From Comamonadaceae bacterium (lineage in GTDB: Bacteria > Pseudomonadota > Gammaproteobacteria > Burkholderiales > Burkholderiaceae_C), in contig CANIRI010000001.1 of the NCBI GenBank assembly GCA_947469815.1, positions 1 through 30,617 of the forward strand: a stretch of DNA of 30,617 nucleotides, in the 5' to 3' direction. The position numbers and the translations under genes are program-made. Positions 22,254 through 30,179 of the stretch are shown piece after piece; position 1 is the stretch's first letter; every line of letters starts with the position of its first letter. Under the pieces are notes generated by a model. That model made no database searches, was not told where the DNA came from, and was given only the letters and a program-made list of their open reading frames with translations.

Positions 22254-24800
22254 TTATTGCAATTTAAATCGTTGCGGGTATGTATGTCCGTTAGTTGATT
22301 TTATTAATTTAATTACCTCTTTGGACGGATTTCTACTCCAACTGACGTGAATTGGAAGGTCTGGGCCGTAAAAGTAAATTCGATCGTATGGTGTATTTAT
22401 TGATACCCATTCCGCTACTTCAAGCATATTTTCATGTTCCACAAAAATGTCTACTGCAGCACCAAGGCGTTCACATATAAATTTTCCGCGCTTGTTCTTT
22501 TCGTGACAGGCGTGCTGATCCAGTGATGGTGCAATTCGAGCTGGAATATTCTTAGCGAGCTCTGACGAGCAAAAGCCAAACGTAAGTTTAATCATGCCGA
22601 AATAATCGATCACTGGATCGAGTATTTTTGTAGAAAGTTCATAAAGGGCGGTATACGAATCGGGGTTCTTAGGTAAGTTTTGTATATTGGTTTTTTCTTG
22701 AGTTTCACCGCATTCAATTAAATCTCGGTAGGTCAAGTATTGACCGCAAAGCGTATCTAAATCCGGGATGGTATTTGTTCTCGCGAGTTGAAATCCGTCA
22801 ACCTTCCAGCGATTTTCCTCTAGCAGTCGATTGATTAATTCAGGTGATGGCCCATACCCTGACAAATCAACGAAAATTAATTGTTCTAATTCTCGGTCAA
22901 ATGTCACCTGCTCTGGGTAATTGGCGAACTCTTCATTGATATAACGAGACTTGTTGTAAATGTATGGTGGGGGATATTGCTCACCGTAAGCGTAGTAATC
23001 AATATCCTGCTCTCGGAGCTTGATTTTTACGCGCTCTATCATCCGTGGTAACGGGGATCCTACAAAATCGTCGAAACGCATAAGAGTAAGTTTTCCGGAG
23101 CGAATGTGAATTTTTATCAGGTCTGCCTCACGGTAGTCGCCATAGAGAACGGTGGCGCAGCCAATATAAATTCTTAGAATGGGGGGTAGTTGCTCAACAA
23201 GACTGGTATGAAATTGAAACGATTCACTCTGTACGAGCCAACCAAGCCCGCGCTCAGCAGCTTGCTCACAGGCACAGTTGATGGCAGCAGGTTCGGCGAT
23301 TCGGAAGAGCAAATCGCGTGAGGCTTGTTGCGCTGCCTTGTAGTCGCCGAAGAATGCCTTTATATCCCTCTGTAAGCCCAGCTCTAGGTGCTTATAAGGT
23401 TTACGTTTCTCAAATTGATTTAATGCGAAATAGACCTCTAAGTCGTTAATTCTTGAGGTTCTAGATTGTTCGATCAAAGAGTAATCATTCCGCTCGGCAA
23501 GAAATCGTAGTGTCTTGCGAAAGGTGCCAAATCCTGTAATAAGTTGAATTAGGTCAGGCACCTCAGATGGATCAGGTTCGCGACCTAAAGTAATCCAGTG
23601 CTCCCAAAGTCGATCTAAGATCTCTTTATATTCTTGATATTTTTCTTCTTTTCGATCTCGACGAACTCTGACTGGACGATCATATTTTTGGACGCTTGCA
23701 CGGTGCAAGATTGTTCGGCGGCTGCGATACCGTTCGGACAAGAATTGTTGTTCTAAATCCTTATTCTTAAAGATATAAAAAATACCTGGCCCGCAAGCAA
23801 TTGCTTCTTCCCCTAGAGTTTGTTCGATAAATATTTTTAATTCTGTCTGTGTATAGTATTTCTGAAAAGTACCACGTTTTGTGACGATGCCATCGTTAAA
23901 TCGGCGACCGTCAATCTCGTTTTGATTGGCCAGCATTGCAGCAACTACTAAGACTTCGTTAGCCAAGGAATAAGCACTACGTAAGGCTAAAATTCGTTCG
24001 TCTAAATCTTCAATGACATTAATTACAAAACCAAGATTGACGATATGAGCGGCTGAGATTGTGCTTTCTGGGGCATAGTGCGGATCCCAGCCCGAGGCCT
24101 GAAAGCCGTTCTCAATGAGACCTCGAATATCGTCTCCGCGACCACAGCCATAGTCAAAAAGCGTTTTTTCGCTTTTTAAAAAGCCATGTCTTGCGAGGGA
24201 TTGAACGGGGGCAGAGAAACCATATCGTACCAATGCGGTAAGGTGACGGGATATAGTCCCTGTGTAGTCAGTAAGCGGTGCTTGGATATCTGCGGTCGCA
24301 AACTCATCGTTACCAATTGGGATGAGCTGATGACCAGAGATTGCATAGCCTTTTTCTCGAACTAACTTCAACCATTGCTCGCGAAATCCAATATTTGTAG
24401 GGTTGTCAAATAGGCCGATCGACTCTGCTGACTGAGTTAATTCCTGGTATTCCTTTATGCGTGGGTGATCAGCGGCGATCAGTAGTTCTTTCCGATGCAA
24501 GATCGGAGGATTTTGGGAATTCTCGTAAGTGCGGTAGGTGAAAGTTCCTGCGGCGATATCTACTAGCCAGCTTTGTTTGAGCTCCGGGAAAGGGGCGTCA
24601 AAGAAGTCCGCATAGAAAAGCAGCGACACATGCGATTGGTCATCATCAAAACGGGCAATATTGAAGTGCTCGTTCGATAAAACTCCAGCGATCTCGGTTG
24701 CTTTGCTTAAGAGGACTTGTAATGCCTCGTTAACAGCAGTTATCGCGGAGACATGTACATAAGTCTGATAACCAACCGTTTTTCCTGGGGCTCTAGACAT
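22254..24800 (-). CDS. Phosphorothioation-associated putative methyltransferase with M15-peptidase-like C-terminal region
   Basis: An 848-residue protein. The N-terminal ~110 residues (VGYQTYVHVSAI, then LLFYADFFDAPFPELK) match the start of the family named DNA phosphorothioation-associated putative methyltransferase. A Rossmann methyltransferase follows with SAM motif I LFDYGCGRGDD (214-224). The last ~90 residues (RLGAAVDIFV 778-787, DRIYFYGPDLPIHVSWS to about 822) recall the D-Ala-D-Ala carboxypeptidase (M15) fold, with Asp784 and His818 at ligand positions but Glu where the first His is expected. It converges on the DndB-like gene with six bases between stops and diverges from the GIY-YIG gene at 24974. 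The ATG at 24800 has AAGAGA upstream. The substrate (DNA or otherwise) is unknown. Confidence 0.72.
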   Translation of the reverse strand: MSRAPGKTVGYQTYVHVSAITAVNEALQVLLSKATEIAGVLSNEHFNIARFDDDQSHVSLLFYADFFDAPFPELKQSWLVDIAAGTFTYRTYENSQNPPILHRKELLIAADHPRIKEYQELTQSAESIGLFDNPTNIGFREQWLKLVREKGYAISGHQLIPIGNDEFATADIQAPLTDYTGTISRHLTALVRYGFSAPVQSLARHGFLKSEKTLFDYGCGRGDDIRGLIENGFQASGWDPHYAPESTISAAHIVNLGFVINVIEDLDERILALRSAYSLANEVLVVAAMLANQNEIDGRRFNDGIVTKRGTFQKYYTQTELKIFIEQTLGEEAIACGPGIFYIFKNKDLEQQFLSERYRSRRTILHRASVQKYDRPVRVRRDRKEEKYQEYKEILDRLWEHWITLGREPDPSEVPDLIQLITGFGTFRKTLRFLAERNDYSLIEQSRTSRINDLEVYFALNQFEKRKPYKHLELGLQRDIKAFFGDYKAAQQASRDLLFRIAEPAAINCACEQAAERGLGWLVQSESFQFHTSLVEQLPPILRIYIGCATVLYGDYREADLIKIHIRSGKLTLMRFDDFVGSPLPRMIERVKIKLREQDIDYYAYGEQYPPPYIYNKSRYINEEFANYPEQVTFDRELEQLIFVDLSGYGPSPELINRLLEENRWKVDGFQLARTNTIPDLDTLCGQYLTYRDLIECGETQEKTNIQNLPKNPDSYTALYELSTKILDPVIDYFGMIKLTFGFCSSELAKNIPARIAPSLDQHACHEKNKRGKFICERLGAAVDIFVEHENMLEVAEWVSINTPYDRIYFYGPDLPIHVSWSRNPSKEVIKLIKSTNGHTYPQRFKLQ

Positions 24801-24973
24801 ATAAATCTCTTATAACCAACTGTTTTATTGGGCTATTTTTATTAAGGCTGGATGATGAGGCTTTCTCACTGGTGACCTATGCTTTGAAACAGGGGCGCGG
24901 TTGGCGTTAGGTTTGTCAAACGAGGCATTATCATGAGTCGAGATCGTTTCGGAGTCTAGCGAGGTCATCGGAT
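24801..24973. promoter_or_regulatory. Divergent intergenic region, promoters expected but not resolved
   Basis: This 173-bp gap separates the leftward methyltransferase gene from the rightward GIY-YIG gene, so both promoters should lie here. I see no convincing -35/-10 pair. A 12-bp palindrome TTGAGCGCTCAA (24978-24989) lies just inside the GIY-YIG gene, four bases after its ATG begins. Confidence 0.3.
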
Positions 24974-25831
24974 ATGCTTGAGCGCTCAAATGTTGAACAC
25001 CCTCTTTGGCGAAAGAAGGTCGATGCGACTTTTTTGACAGAGGGATCAACTCCGATACCGATCTGGCTTGTTAGCCTGTGGAAAATTCATAATATTTTTG
25101 AGACTGTTCGATCAAAGAAGGATCTAGCTGCTTCGGCGCCGATCTCCTTTGAAGGGAAGAGTTACGACGGTAGAGTCGTCAAGATCAAACGCCCTGGGGG
25201 CTATCGGTACAGATTGTATTTCGATGCCTCCTTAGCGGATCAGCTTCGAAAGATCTTTTCGATGTCGTATATGAGGGCAATTGAGGGTGAGCTAACATTA
25301 GGCAAAAATCACCGCGATATCGAGGCGGCGATTCCCTTTTGGGAGTTCATTGATATTGAGTTTGACGCACGCAAAAGGTGCTTCCAATTCGTTGCACATT
25401 ACACTCATAAGGCGTGGTTTCCTGAGCTATTTAAGCGCCTTGTCGGATCTGCGCCGATGAAGGAAATCCAGGATGAGATTTCCGGAAAGAATGCGGCGCG
25501 AATTCAAAAGCAGGGCTGGAATCCGAGGATTGAATATAAAAATGAAGTGAAGGCCGAGAATGTCATTTATACATTAATTGATACTAAATCCAAGCTGATT
25601 TATATCGGGGAGGCCGCTAAGTTGGTTAAGCGTTTTGATGGGGGCCATTCAGATATTCCGGACTGGGATTACTATAAATTTAATCAACTTCCACAAGAGC
25701 TTGCCGCGCATCGGTTGGCAATAGAGCGCATGGCTATCAGGGATATGGCGGCGCTACTCGAAAATAAGCGAGAGATTGGTTCATTTAGTATTTCCGATTA
25801 TAGGTTGGCAAATAGAAAGATCGACAAGTAA
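24974..25831 (+). CDS. GIY-YIG nuclease-domain protein
   Basis: A 285-residue protein. The C-terminal third is a GIY-YIG domain: VIYTLID (197-203) as the GIY strand, LIYIGEA (208-214) as YIG, then KRF with the conserved Arg (about 220) and HRLAIERMAIRDMAALLENK supplying the catalytic-Glu helix (about 250-270). The N-terminal ~180 residues are unfamiliar and may recognise DNA. It is the last gene of the AT-richer block, 193 bp before an IS3 element, and is divergent from the methyltransferase. This type of domain cuts DNA in restriction, repair and homing enzymes; in this setting a role as an extra effector or repair nuclease is an inference. Confidence 0.72.
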   Translation: MLERSNVEHPLWRKKVDATFLTEGSTPIPIWLVSLWKIHNIFETVRSKKDLAASAPISFEGKSYDGRVVKIKRPGGYRYRLYFDASLADQLRKIFSMSYMRAIEGELTLGKNHRDIEAAIPFWEFIDIEFDARKRCFQFVAHYTHKAWFPELFKRLVGSAPMKEIQDEISGKNAARIQKQGWNPRIEYKNEVKAENVIYTLIDTKSKLIYIGEAAKLVKRFDGGHSDIPDWDYYKFNQLPQELAAHRLAIERMAIRDMAALLENKREIGSFSISDYRLANRKIDK

Positions 25832-26005
25832 TTTTCTTATTTTTGGATGCAGGTAAACACGACGTACTTATTCAAAAAATAATTCTTTAAGTGGCTTTGC
25901 CGTGCTGCTCGGCTAATCCCCAAAATATTTTAAGCAAGATTGGCGCAAGGTCACTCAAAATAGCTTTGCATATTTCGCTAGCTCGGAGGGGTTTAGGTGG
26001 AATAG

Positions 26006-26023
26006 AAATTAATGGGGTCAGAC
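26006..26023. repeat. Left half of a palindrome split by the IS3-family element
   Basis: AAATTAATGGGGTC (26006-26019), the central A, and GAC (26021-26023). Removing the IS and one GAC restores a 29-bp perfect palindrome with the segment at 27306-27319. GGGGTCAGACCCC cores of this kind are common extragenic palindromes in proteobacteria. Confidence 0.7.
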
Positions 26024-26054
26024 TGAACTGCCCCGGGTTTTCCGGACACGGTAA

Positions 26055-26918
26055 CTAGGTAACACCGTGTTGCCTTTCGAACTGCATCGGACTGACGTAT
26101 CCCAGCGATTGATGCTTGCGCCTGCGATTGTAGAACACCTCGATGTAGTCGAAGATCGCCATCCTGGCCGCGTCCCGGCTGTCAAAGTCGATGTGATGAA
26201 TCAGTTCGTTCTTTAGATTGCCAAAGAAGCTCTCGGCTACCGCATTATCGTAGGCATTGCCTTTGGCGCTCATGCTTGGTCGGATGCCCCGCAGGTGCAT
26301 GAATTGGCGGTAATCCTTGGCGGCGTAGATCGATCCTTGATCGCTGTGATGGATCAGTCCTCGCCCAGGGCTGCGCTGCTCGATGGCCATCTTGAGTGCC
26401 CCCATCACCAATTCCAGATTGGGCCGGTCGCTCATGGACCAACCCACCACGCGCCGCCCGAACAGATCCAGCAAGACGGCCAAGTACAGGAATCCGCTGC
26501 GTGTACGAATGAAGGTCATGTCACCCACCCAGACACGGTTAGGCTCGCCAACATTGAACCGTTGCTGAACGAGATTCGGGGCAGGCGGTGCTGTGGCGTG
26601 GTTTTCCACCGTGATCCGAAAGCGGCGTTTGCGCCGCGCTTCGATCCCCGCCTCCTTGCGCAGCCGTGCCACTCGATGCTTGCCGCAGGCAATGCCTTGG
26701 TCCTTCAGCTCAAGCCAGCTCTTCTTCGCGCCGTATGCCTGACGCGATTGCTCGTGTACTCGCCGGATGTGCACCAGCAATGCTTCATTCTGCCTGGCAC
26801 GTTCCGATGCCGGCCGGTCACGCCATTCGTAATAGCCACTGCGTGACACATGCAACACCTCACACATGCGCCGGACGCTGAACTCGCGATCATGCCTCTC
26901 GATAAAGCCGTACCTCAC
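26055..26918 (-). CDS. IS3-family transposase OrfB, DDE integrase domain
   Basis: A 287-residue frame with an HTH_21-like N-terminus (VRRMCEVLHVSRSGYYEWRDRP) and an rve integrase core. Catalytic residues are visible in WVGDMTF, HHSDQGS and AVAESFFGNLKNE (D, D, E), and the C-terminus has FYNRRRKHQSLGYVSPMQFE, a hallmark of IS3 transposases. It overlaps orfA by four bases in the -1 frame, so the active enzyme is the OrfAB fusion. Confidence 0.93.
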   Translation of the reverse strand: MRYGFIERHDREFSVRRMCEVLHVSRSGYYEWRDRPASERARQNEALLVHIRRVHEQSRQAYGAKKSWLELKDQGIACGKHRVARLRKEAGIEARRKRRFRITVENHATAPPAPNLVQQRFNVGEPNRVWVGDMTFIRTRSGFLYLAVLLDLFGRRVVGWSMSDRPNLELVMGALKMAIEQRSPGRGLIHHSDQGSIYAAKDYRQFMHLRGIRPSMSAKGNAYDNAVAESFFGNLKNELIHHIDFDSRDAARMAIFDYIEVFYNRRRKHQSLGYVSPMQFERQHGVT

Positions 26919-27244
26919 CCGAGTTCCTTGGCAAAGTACGCTGCGGCCTTTTTTAGGATGTCGCGCTCCTCGGTCACGCGCTTGAGTTCGGCCTTCAAGC
27001 GCGTCACTTCATCTTGCTCAGCCTTGACCGGGCGACCGAGCCGTTCCTGGAACGACTCCTTACCCCGTGCCTTAGCCTGCTCCTGCCACTGATAGAGCTT
27101 GTTGCGCGCAACGCCCAGCTCCAGAGCCAACTGCGTCGCCGGCTTCTGCCCGAGCTCCAGCAGCTTCACGGCTTCCACCTTGAACTCCGGACTGAAACGC
27201 CGACGTTTGCGTTCCGGATTAACAACCTGTCTTTCCTTGCCCAT
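26915..27244 (-). CDS. IS3-family OrfA, HTH_Tnp protein
   Basis: About 109 residues from the ATG at 27244: RRRFSPEFKVEAVKLLELGQKPATQLALELGVARNKLYQWQEQAK is the transposase helix-turn-helix that recognises the IS ends, followed by a leucine-zipper-like helix (EVTRLKAELKRVTEERDILKKAAAYFAKE). The frame contains AAAAAAG shortly before its stop. The upstream in-frame start at 27274 lies close to the end of the element and is less likely. Confidence 0.9.
   Translation of the reverse strand: MGKERQVVNPERKRRRFSPEFKVEAVKLLELGQKPATQLALELGVARNKLYQWQEQAKARGKESFQERLGRPVKAEQDEVTRLKAELKRVTEERDILKKAAAYFAKELG
26948..26954 (-). other. Programmed -1 ribosomal frameshift site of the IS3 element
   Basis: The minus strand reads AAAAAAG here, about 11 codons before the orfA stop. 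Codon phases show that a -1 slip puts ribosomes in the orfB frame, the standard IS3-family mechanism for making OrfAB. Confidence 0.8.
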
Positions 27245-27305
27245 CGAACACCTCCAAGCGTATTGTGACTCCACTTAAAGTGTCCGGTGCACCCGGGGCA
27301 GTTCA

Positions 27306-27479
27306 GACCCCATTAATTTTCATGACAATAAAACCCTGTATCTCGTGCGCGAAACTAAGAGCACCAAAGACTTTCTGAAATTACGCACCAGCGAGGCGGA
27401 CAAGGTTCGCTGCGGACAGAAGCACTTCGAGGAGCTAGGTGTACCGTTCGCTGTAGCGGTTATGGCGAGCGAGGTTTAG
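27306..27479 (+). pseudogene. 3' remnant of a type III restriction enzyme Res subunit (carries the right half of the split palindrome)
   Basis: In the frame ending at TAG 27477-27479 the translation includes LYLVRETKSTKDFLKL and RTSEADKVRCGQKHFEELG, the conserved C-terminal nuclease-domain segment of type III Res proteins (ETK is part of the PD-(D/E)XK site). Only about 55 codons remain, with no start. Bases 27306-27319 are the right arm of the palindrome broken by the IS. The rest of the gene is not in the window. Confidence 0.8.
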
Positions 27480-27852
27480 GTCTTAGGGGCCCTCCGGGGT
27501 TTACGGATAGGCTTCAATTTTGACGCAGATTTGAACAGGTGCTTCCGGGGTACACCGGGCCAGAGCACGCTTCCACTCCTGTGTACAGGCTGAGTGGCCT
27601 AACCCATGGCCAAGTCACTATTCGGGCCCTAGATGGGGTGGGTTCCGCATAACTATTTGATTAAAAAAGAAATAATTAGGTTCCTTCAGCGGCGGACGGG
27701 ATTTCCGCTCTCCCGGTTGACAGCACTCCCATATGTGAAGAGGCTTGCCCAAGAGCCTTGGACTGATTCCTGGCAAGTTGGGGTTGCTGGTATGCCAGTC
27801 GCTTATAGGCCAAGGTGCCATTGCACGGGGGGCGCAGTAAAGGAGATCAAGT
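27480..27852. other. Intergenic stretch before the DnaB-like gene
   Basis: A 373-bp stretch after the Res remnant. It contains one weak small ORF (27633-27863, listed separately) and, at its end, AAGGAG just upstream of the ATG at 27853. I see no clear promoter, terminator or repeat in it. Confidence 0.5.
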
Positions 27853-27863
27853 ATGAAAGATAA
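27633..27863 (+). CDS. Hypothetical small protein, doubtful
   Basis: A 76-codon frame (MGWVPHNYLIKKEIIRFLQRR...) ending 11 bases inside the DnaB-like gene. KKEIIRFLQRRTGFPLSRLTALPYVKRLA could form helices, but I do not recognise a family. It lacks a ribosome-binding site before its ATG. The overlap with the next gene would allow coupling, which is the only positive sign. Confidence 0.25.
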   Translation: MGWVPHNYLIKKEIIRFLQRRTGFPLSRLTALPYVKRLAQEPWTDSWQVGVAGMPVAYRPRCHCTGGAVKEIKYER

Positions 27864-29364
27864 AAAAAAGCCAGCTTCTTCCGCTCAAGATTTGAAGCGT
27901 CGTAAACGTCCCCCAATGCTGCCGAAATGGATGATAGACCAAATGAAGAGGGCAGCGAAGATAGACCTTTACAGGACAAAACCATCAATTTCACAAATGG
28001 CGATTGGTATAAAAATGCAGCCGCATTCTGTTAAAGCTGAGCAGAGAATATTGGGTGGCTTGCTGCTCGACAATTCCACTTGGGATTGCATTTGCGAGGT
28101 GATGACGGAAACAGATTTTTACCGCGGCGACCACCGCGTAATTTTTCAACACATCTCGCAGTTAATTGAGAGCAACAAGCCGGCAGATTCGCTGAACGTG
28201 GCTGAAAGTCTGGAGCACAGCGGTAAGCTGCTCGAAGTCGGGGGGCAGGCCTATATCGACTCACTTTTAAAGACTGTATCCAGCTCGTCCGAGATTCGAA
28301 GCTACGCGGAGATCGTTCGAGAACTCGCGCTCATGCGTCGGCTTACGGCCATCGGCAGTGAGATCATGGAGTCAGCCCTAAACCCAAATAGCAATGACGC
28401 GATGAAGTTGATCAAAGAAGCTGAATGGAAAATATTTAAGCTTGCCGAGGCGGCGAGGGATCTAAGTCAGGGTTTCGTCCGAATTGACCCATTGCTGACT
28501 CAAACAGTGGAACGCTTGGATATGCGTTTCAGTCAAGAAAACAAAAATGACGTCATCTGCCTGACCACTGGTTTAGGCGAACTTGATCGCATGACATCAG
28601 GTCTGAAATCGGGCGAACTTACCGTCATCGCAGCGCGGCCATCCATGGGAAAAACCGCGCTTGCCATGAATATGGTCGAACACGTTGCGCTAGAACTTAA
28701 AAAATCCGTAGCCGTGTTCAGCATGGGAATCCCGAGCACGCAATTGGCGGAGCGTATTCTTGGTTATATTGGGCCTGTGGATCTGTATAAATTGAAAGCC
28801 GGTACGTTCCATGAAGAAGATTGGCCGCGGTTGATTAATGCTATAGGCAATCTCAACGATGCACAGCTTTACATCGATGAATCAACCAGGCTGACGGCCT
28901 TTGAAGTGGCTATGCGCACCAAACGCTTACACAACCAGACCAATGGTTTGAATTTGGTGATTATCGATTACCTGCAGCTGATGTCGGCTTGCAACCCCAG
29001 CCGTGATGATCTTGGCCCCGCTGAAATTACCGAAATATTGCACTCGCTTAAAGCGCTCGCGGTGGAACTCAATGTGCCAGTGGTCGTGCTCTCTGAGTTG
29101 AATCGAACCGTAGATTCGCGCCAGGATAAGCGGCCAACTATGTCTGATTTACATGAGTCAGGCATTAGCGAGGAGGATGCGGACCTTACTGTCCTTATCT
29201 ATAGGGATGAGATTTATTTCCCCAAAAAACCAGACGCCAAAGGCAAAGCTGAAGTGATTGTAAATAGGAAGGGAATTGGTTCAGTCGGAACGGTAAAACT
29301 GACCTTTGTTGACGAGCGCTCGGGGTTCGTAGATCAGAGCCCTAAGCGGTTTTACTTTAGTTAA
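27853..29364 (+). CDS. DnaB-family replicative helicase paralogue, probably ATPase-defective
   Basis: A 503-residue DnaB-like protein with a ~55-residue basic N-terminal extension (KDKKKPASSAQDLKRRKRPP), a DnaB N-terminal domain (about 60-165: AEQRILGGLLLDN) and a RecA-like core. Walker A ARPSMGKTAL (261-270), Walker B LNLVIIDYLQLM (366-377) and LSELNRTVDSRQDKRPTMSDLHESG (413-437) are good. The H1a motif normally FSLEM reads FSMGI, so the catalytic Glu is Gly292, and the KQRNG arginine-finger motif reads RKGIG, so the finger Arg is Gly474. The start has AAGGAG eight bases upstream. DnaB paralogues occur on plasmids, phages and integrative elements; no such backbone gene is recognised nearby. 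The losses suggest a regulatory or inhibitory subunit. Confidence 0.85.
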   Translation: MKDKKKPASSAQDLKRRKRPPMLPKWMIDQMKRAAKIDLYRTKPSISQMAIGIKMQPHSVKAEQRILGGLLLDNSTWDCICEVMTETDFYRGDHRVIFQHISQLIESNKPADSLNVAESLEHSGKLLEVGGQAYIDSLLKTVSSSSEIRSYAEIVRELALMRRLTAIGSEIMESALNPNSNDAMKLIKEAEWKIFKLAEAARDLSQGFVRIDPLLTQTVERLDMRFSQENKNDVICLTTGLGELDRMTSGLKSGELTVIAARPSMGKTALAMNMVEHVALELKKSVAVFSMGIPSTQLAERILGYIGPVDLYKLKAGTFHEEDWPRLINAIGNLNDAQLYIDESTRLTAFEVAMRTKRLHNQTNGLNLVIIDYLQLMSACNPSRDDLGPAEITEILHSLKALAVELNVPVVVLSELNRTVDSRQDKRPTMSDLHESGISEEDADLTVLIYRDEIYFPKKPDAKGKAEVIVNRKGIGSVGTVKLTFVDERSGFVDQSPKRFYFS

Positions 29365-29473
29365 TGGATGGAGCAAGGTCGATAGGAATTGGGAAGCATG
29401 AGTTAAGCGGATTTGTGGCGCCCCATGATGAGGCGCTATCGGATATGTTGAGAACTCCGGAACCTGGGGAAAC

Positions 29474-30028
29474 ATGAAGATCAAGAAGCATTCCAGTCAG
29501 TTGCCACTGCAATGGGAGCTGCCGCCTGCAAAACATTCTGTTCCGTCAACCTGGTGCGTATATTGCAATACTAATCTACGCAAAGACCGTGCTGTGGTTA
29601 TCAGACATCTGCGAGATAATCACGGGAATATCATTGTCGACGAAACGTTAATCGCGATAGTAATGGACAACTCTAGTCATCGACGGCTGACTCATGAGTC
29701 AAGTGATATCGTTGGATCGCAGAAGGTTAGTGCGGTTGAGGTGGCGAAGCCAAAGAAGAAAAAGGTAAAAAACAAAACTGGCAAATCTGTTTCAAGGCTA
29801 CGCTTAATTTCAAAGAGGTCTACGCGCTTGTACTCTCTTGGAGCCTGTGATAATTGCGGTAAGAACTCTTCTACGCGTTGGCGTTACGCAGAAAGCAACA
29901 GAGGGGCTGTGAACATTTGCAGCACTTGTAAACCGGCACTTCAAAACTACTCCTACGGTAATGTTGACGCACTTGCGGTTTCCCATATAGGGGGAGGTTG
30001 GGCGCCTAAAAGTCAGCGAAAAAGGTAA
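29474..30028 (+). CDS. Small protein with a C2H2-like and a CxxC...CxxC zinc-binding motif
   Basis: A 184-residue basic protein of unknown function. The N-terminal WCVYCNTNLRKDRAVVIRHLRDNH places Cys28, Cys31, His45 and His50 as a C2H2-type finger. A lysine-rich linker (KPKKKKVKNKTGK, about 93-105) follows. CDNCGK (125, 128) and ICSTCK (149, 152) form a zinc-ribbon-like pair. DNA or RNA binding is likely from this layout. The ATG follows GGGGAA; the gene lies 109 bp after the DnaB paralogue and 4 bp before the next small ORF. I do not recognise a named family. Confidence 0.6.
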   Translation: MKIKKHSSQLPLQWELPPAKHSVPSTWCVYCNTNLRKDRAVVIRHLRDNHGNIIVDETLIAIVMDNSSHRRLTHESSDIVGSQKVSAVEVAKPKKKKVKNKTGKSVSRLRLISKRSTRLYSLGACDNCGKNSSTRWRYAESNRGAVNICSTCKPALQNYSYGNVDALAVSHIGGGWAPKSQRKR

Positions 30029-30032
30029 ATTC

Positions 30033-30179
30033 ATGGCAATAGACACTGAGTTCATCGACTTCATTGTTCCAATCGCAAGCATCAAGGAAAATTACCCGGG
30101 AGGTTGGGCGCAGTGCTTGAGTTATGGCTATGAGTTGAGGGCGGCCAAGGCCTTGGGTGCAAAAAATCACTCAAAGTAG
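30033..30179 (+). CDS. Small hypothetical protein, possibly truncated
   Basis: A 48-residue ORF that directly follows the zinc-finger gene with a four-base gap. The start MAIDTEFIDFIVPIASIKENYPGGWAQCL resembles the N-terminus of small uncharacterised bacterial proteins that I recall as about 65-80 residues, so the tail here (AAKALGAKNHSK) may be a truncation. Its stop overlaps a short hairpin, GTAGC-AAA-GCTAC (30176-30188), without a T-run. Confidence 0.5.
   Translation: MAIDTEFIDFIVPIASIKENYPGGWAQCLSYGYELRAAKALGAKNHSK

Larger units (their letters stand above)
26024..27305 (-). mobile_element. IS3-family insertion sequence, 1282 bp
   Basis: The ends are 26-bp imperfect inverted repeats beginning TGAACTGCCCCGGGT (26024-26049 and the complement of 27280-27305, three mismatches). 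Flanking GAC at 26021-26023 and 27306-27308 is a 3-bp target duplication. The element carries orfA and orfB on the minus strand with an intact A6G frameshift site and DDE residues, so it looks complete and probably active. Confidence 0.9.

Noticed and set aside
9759..25831. Dnd (dndABCDE) or Dpd (7-deazapurine) system
   Set aside because: The SMC-like DndD and small DndE are missing, and no tRNA-guanine-transglycosylase-like DpdA is present, so only DndB-like and methyltransferase accessories are shared.
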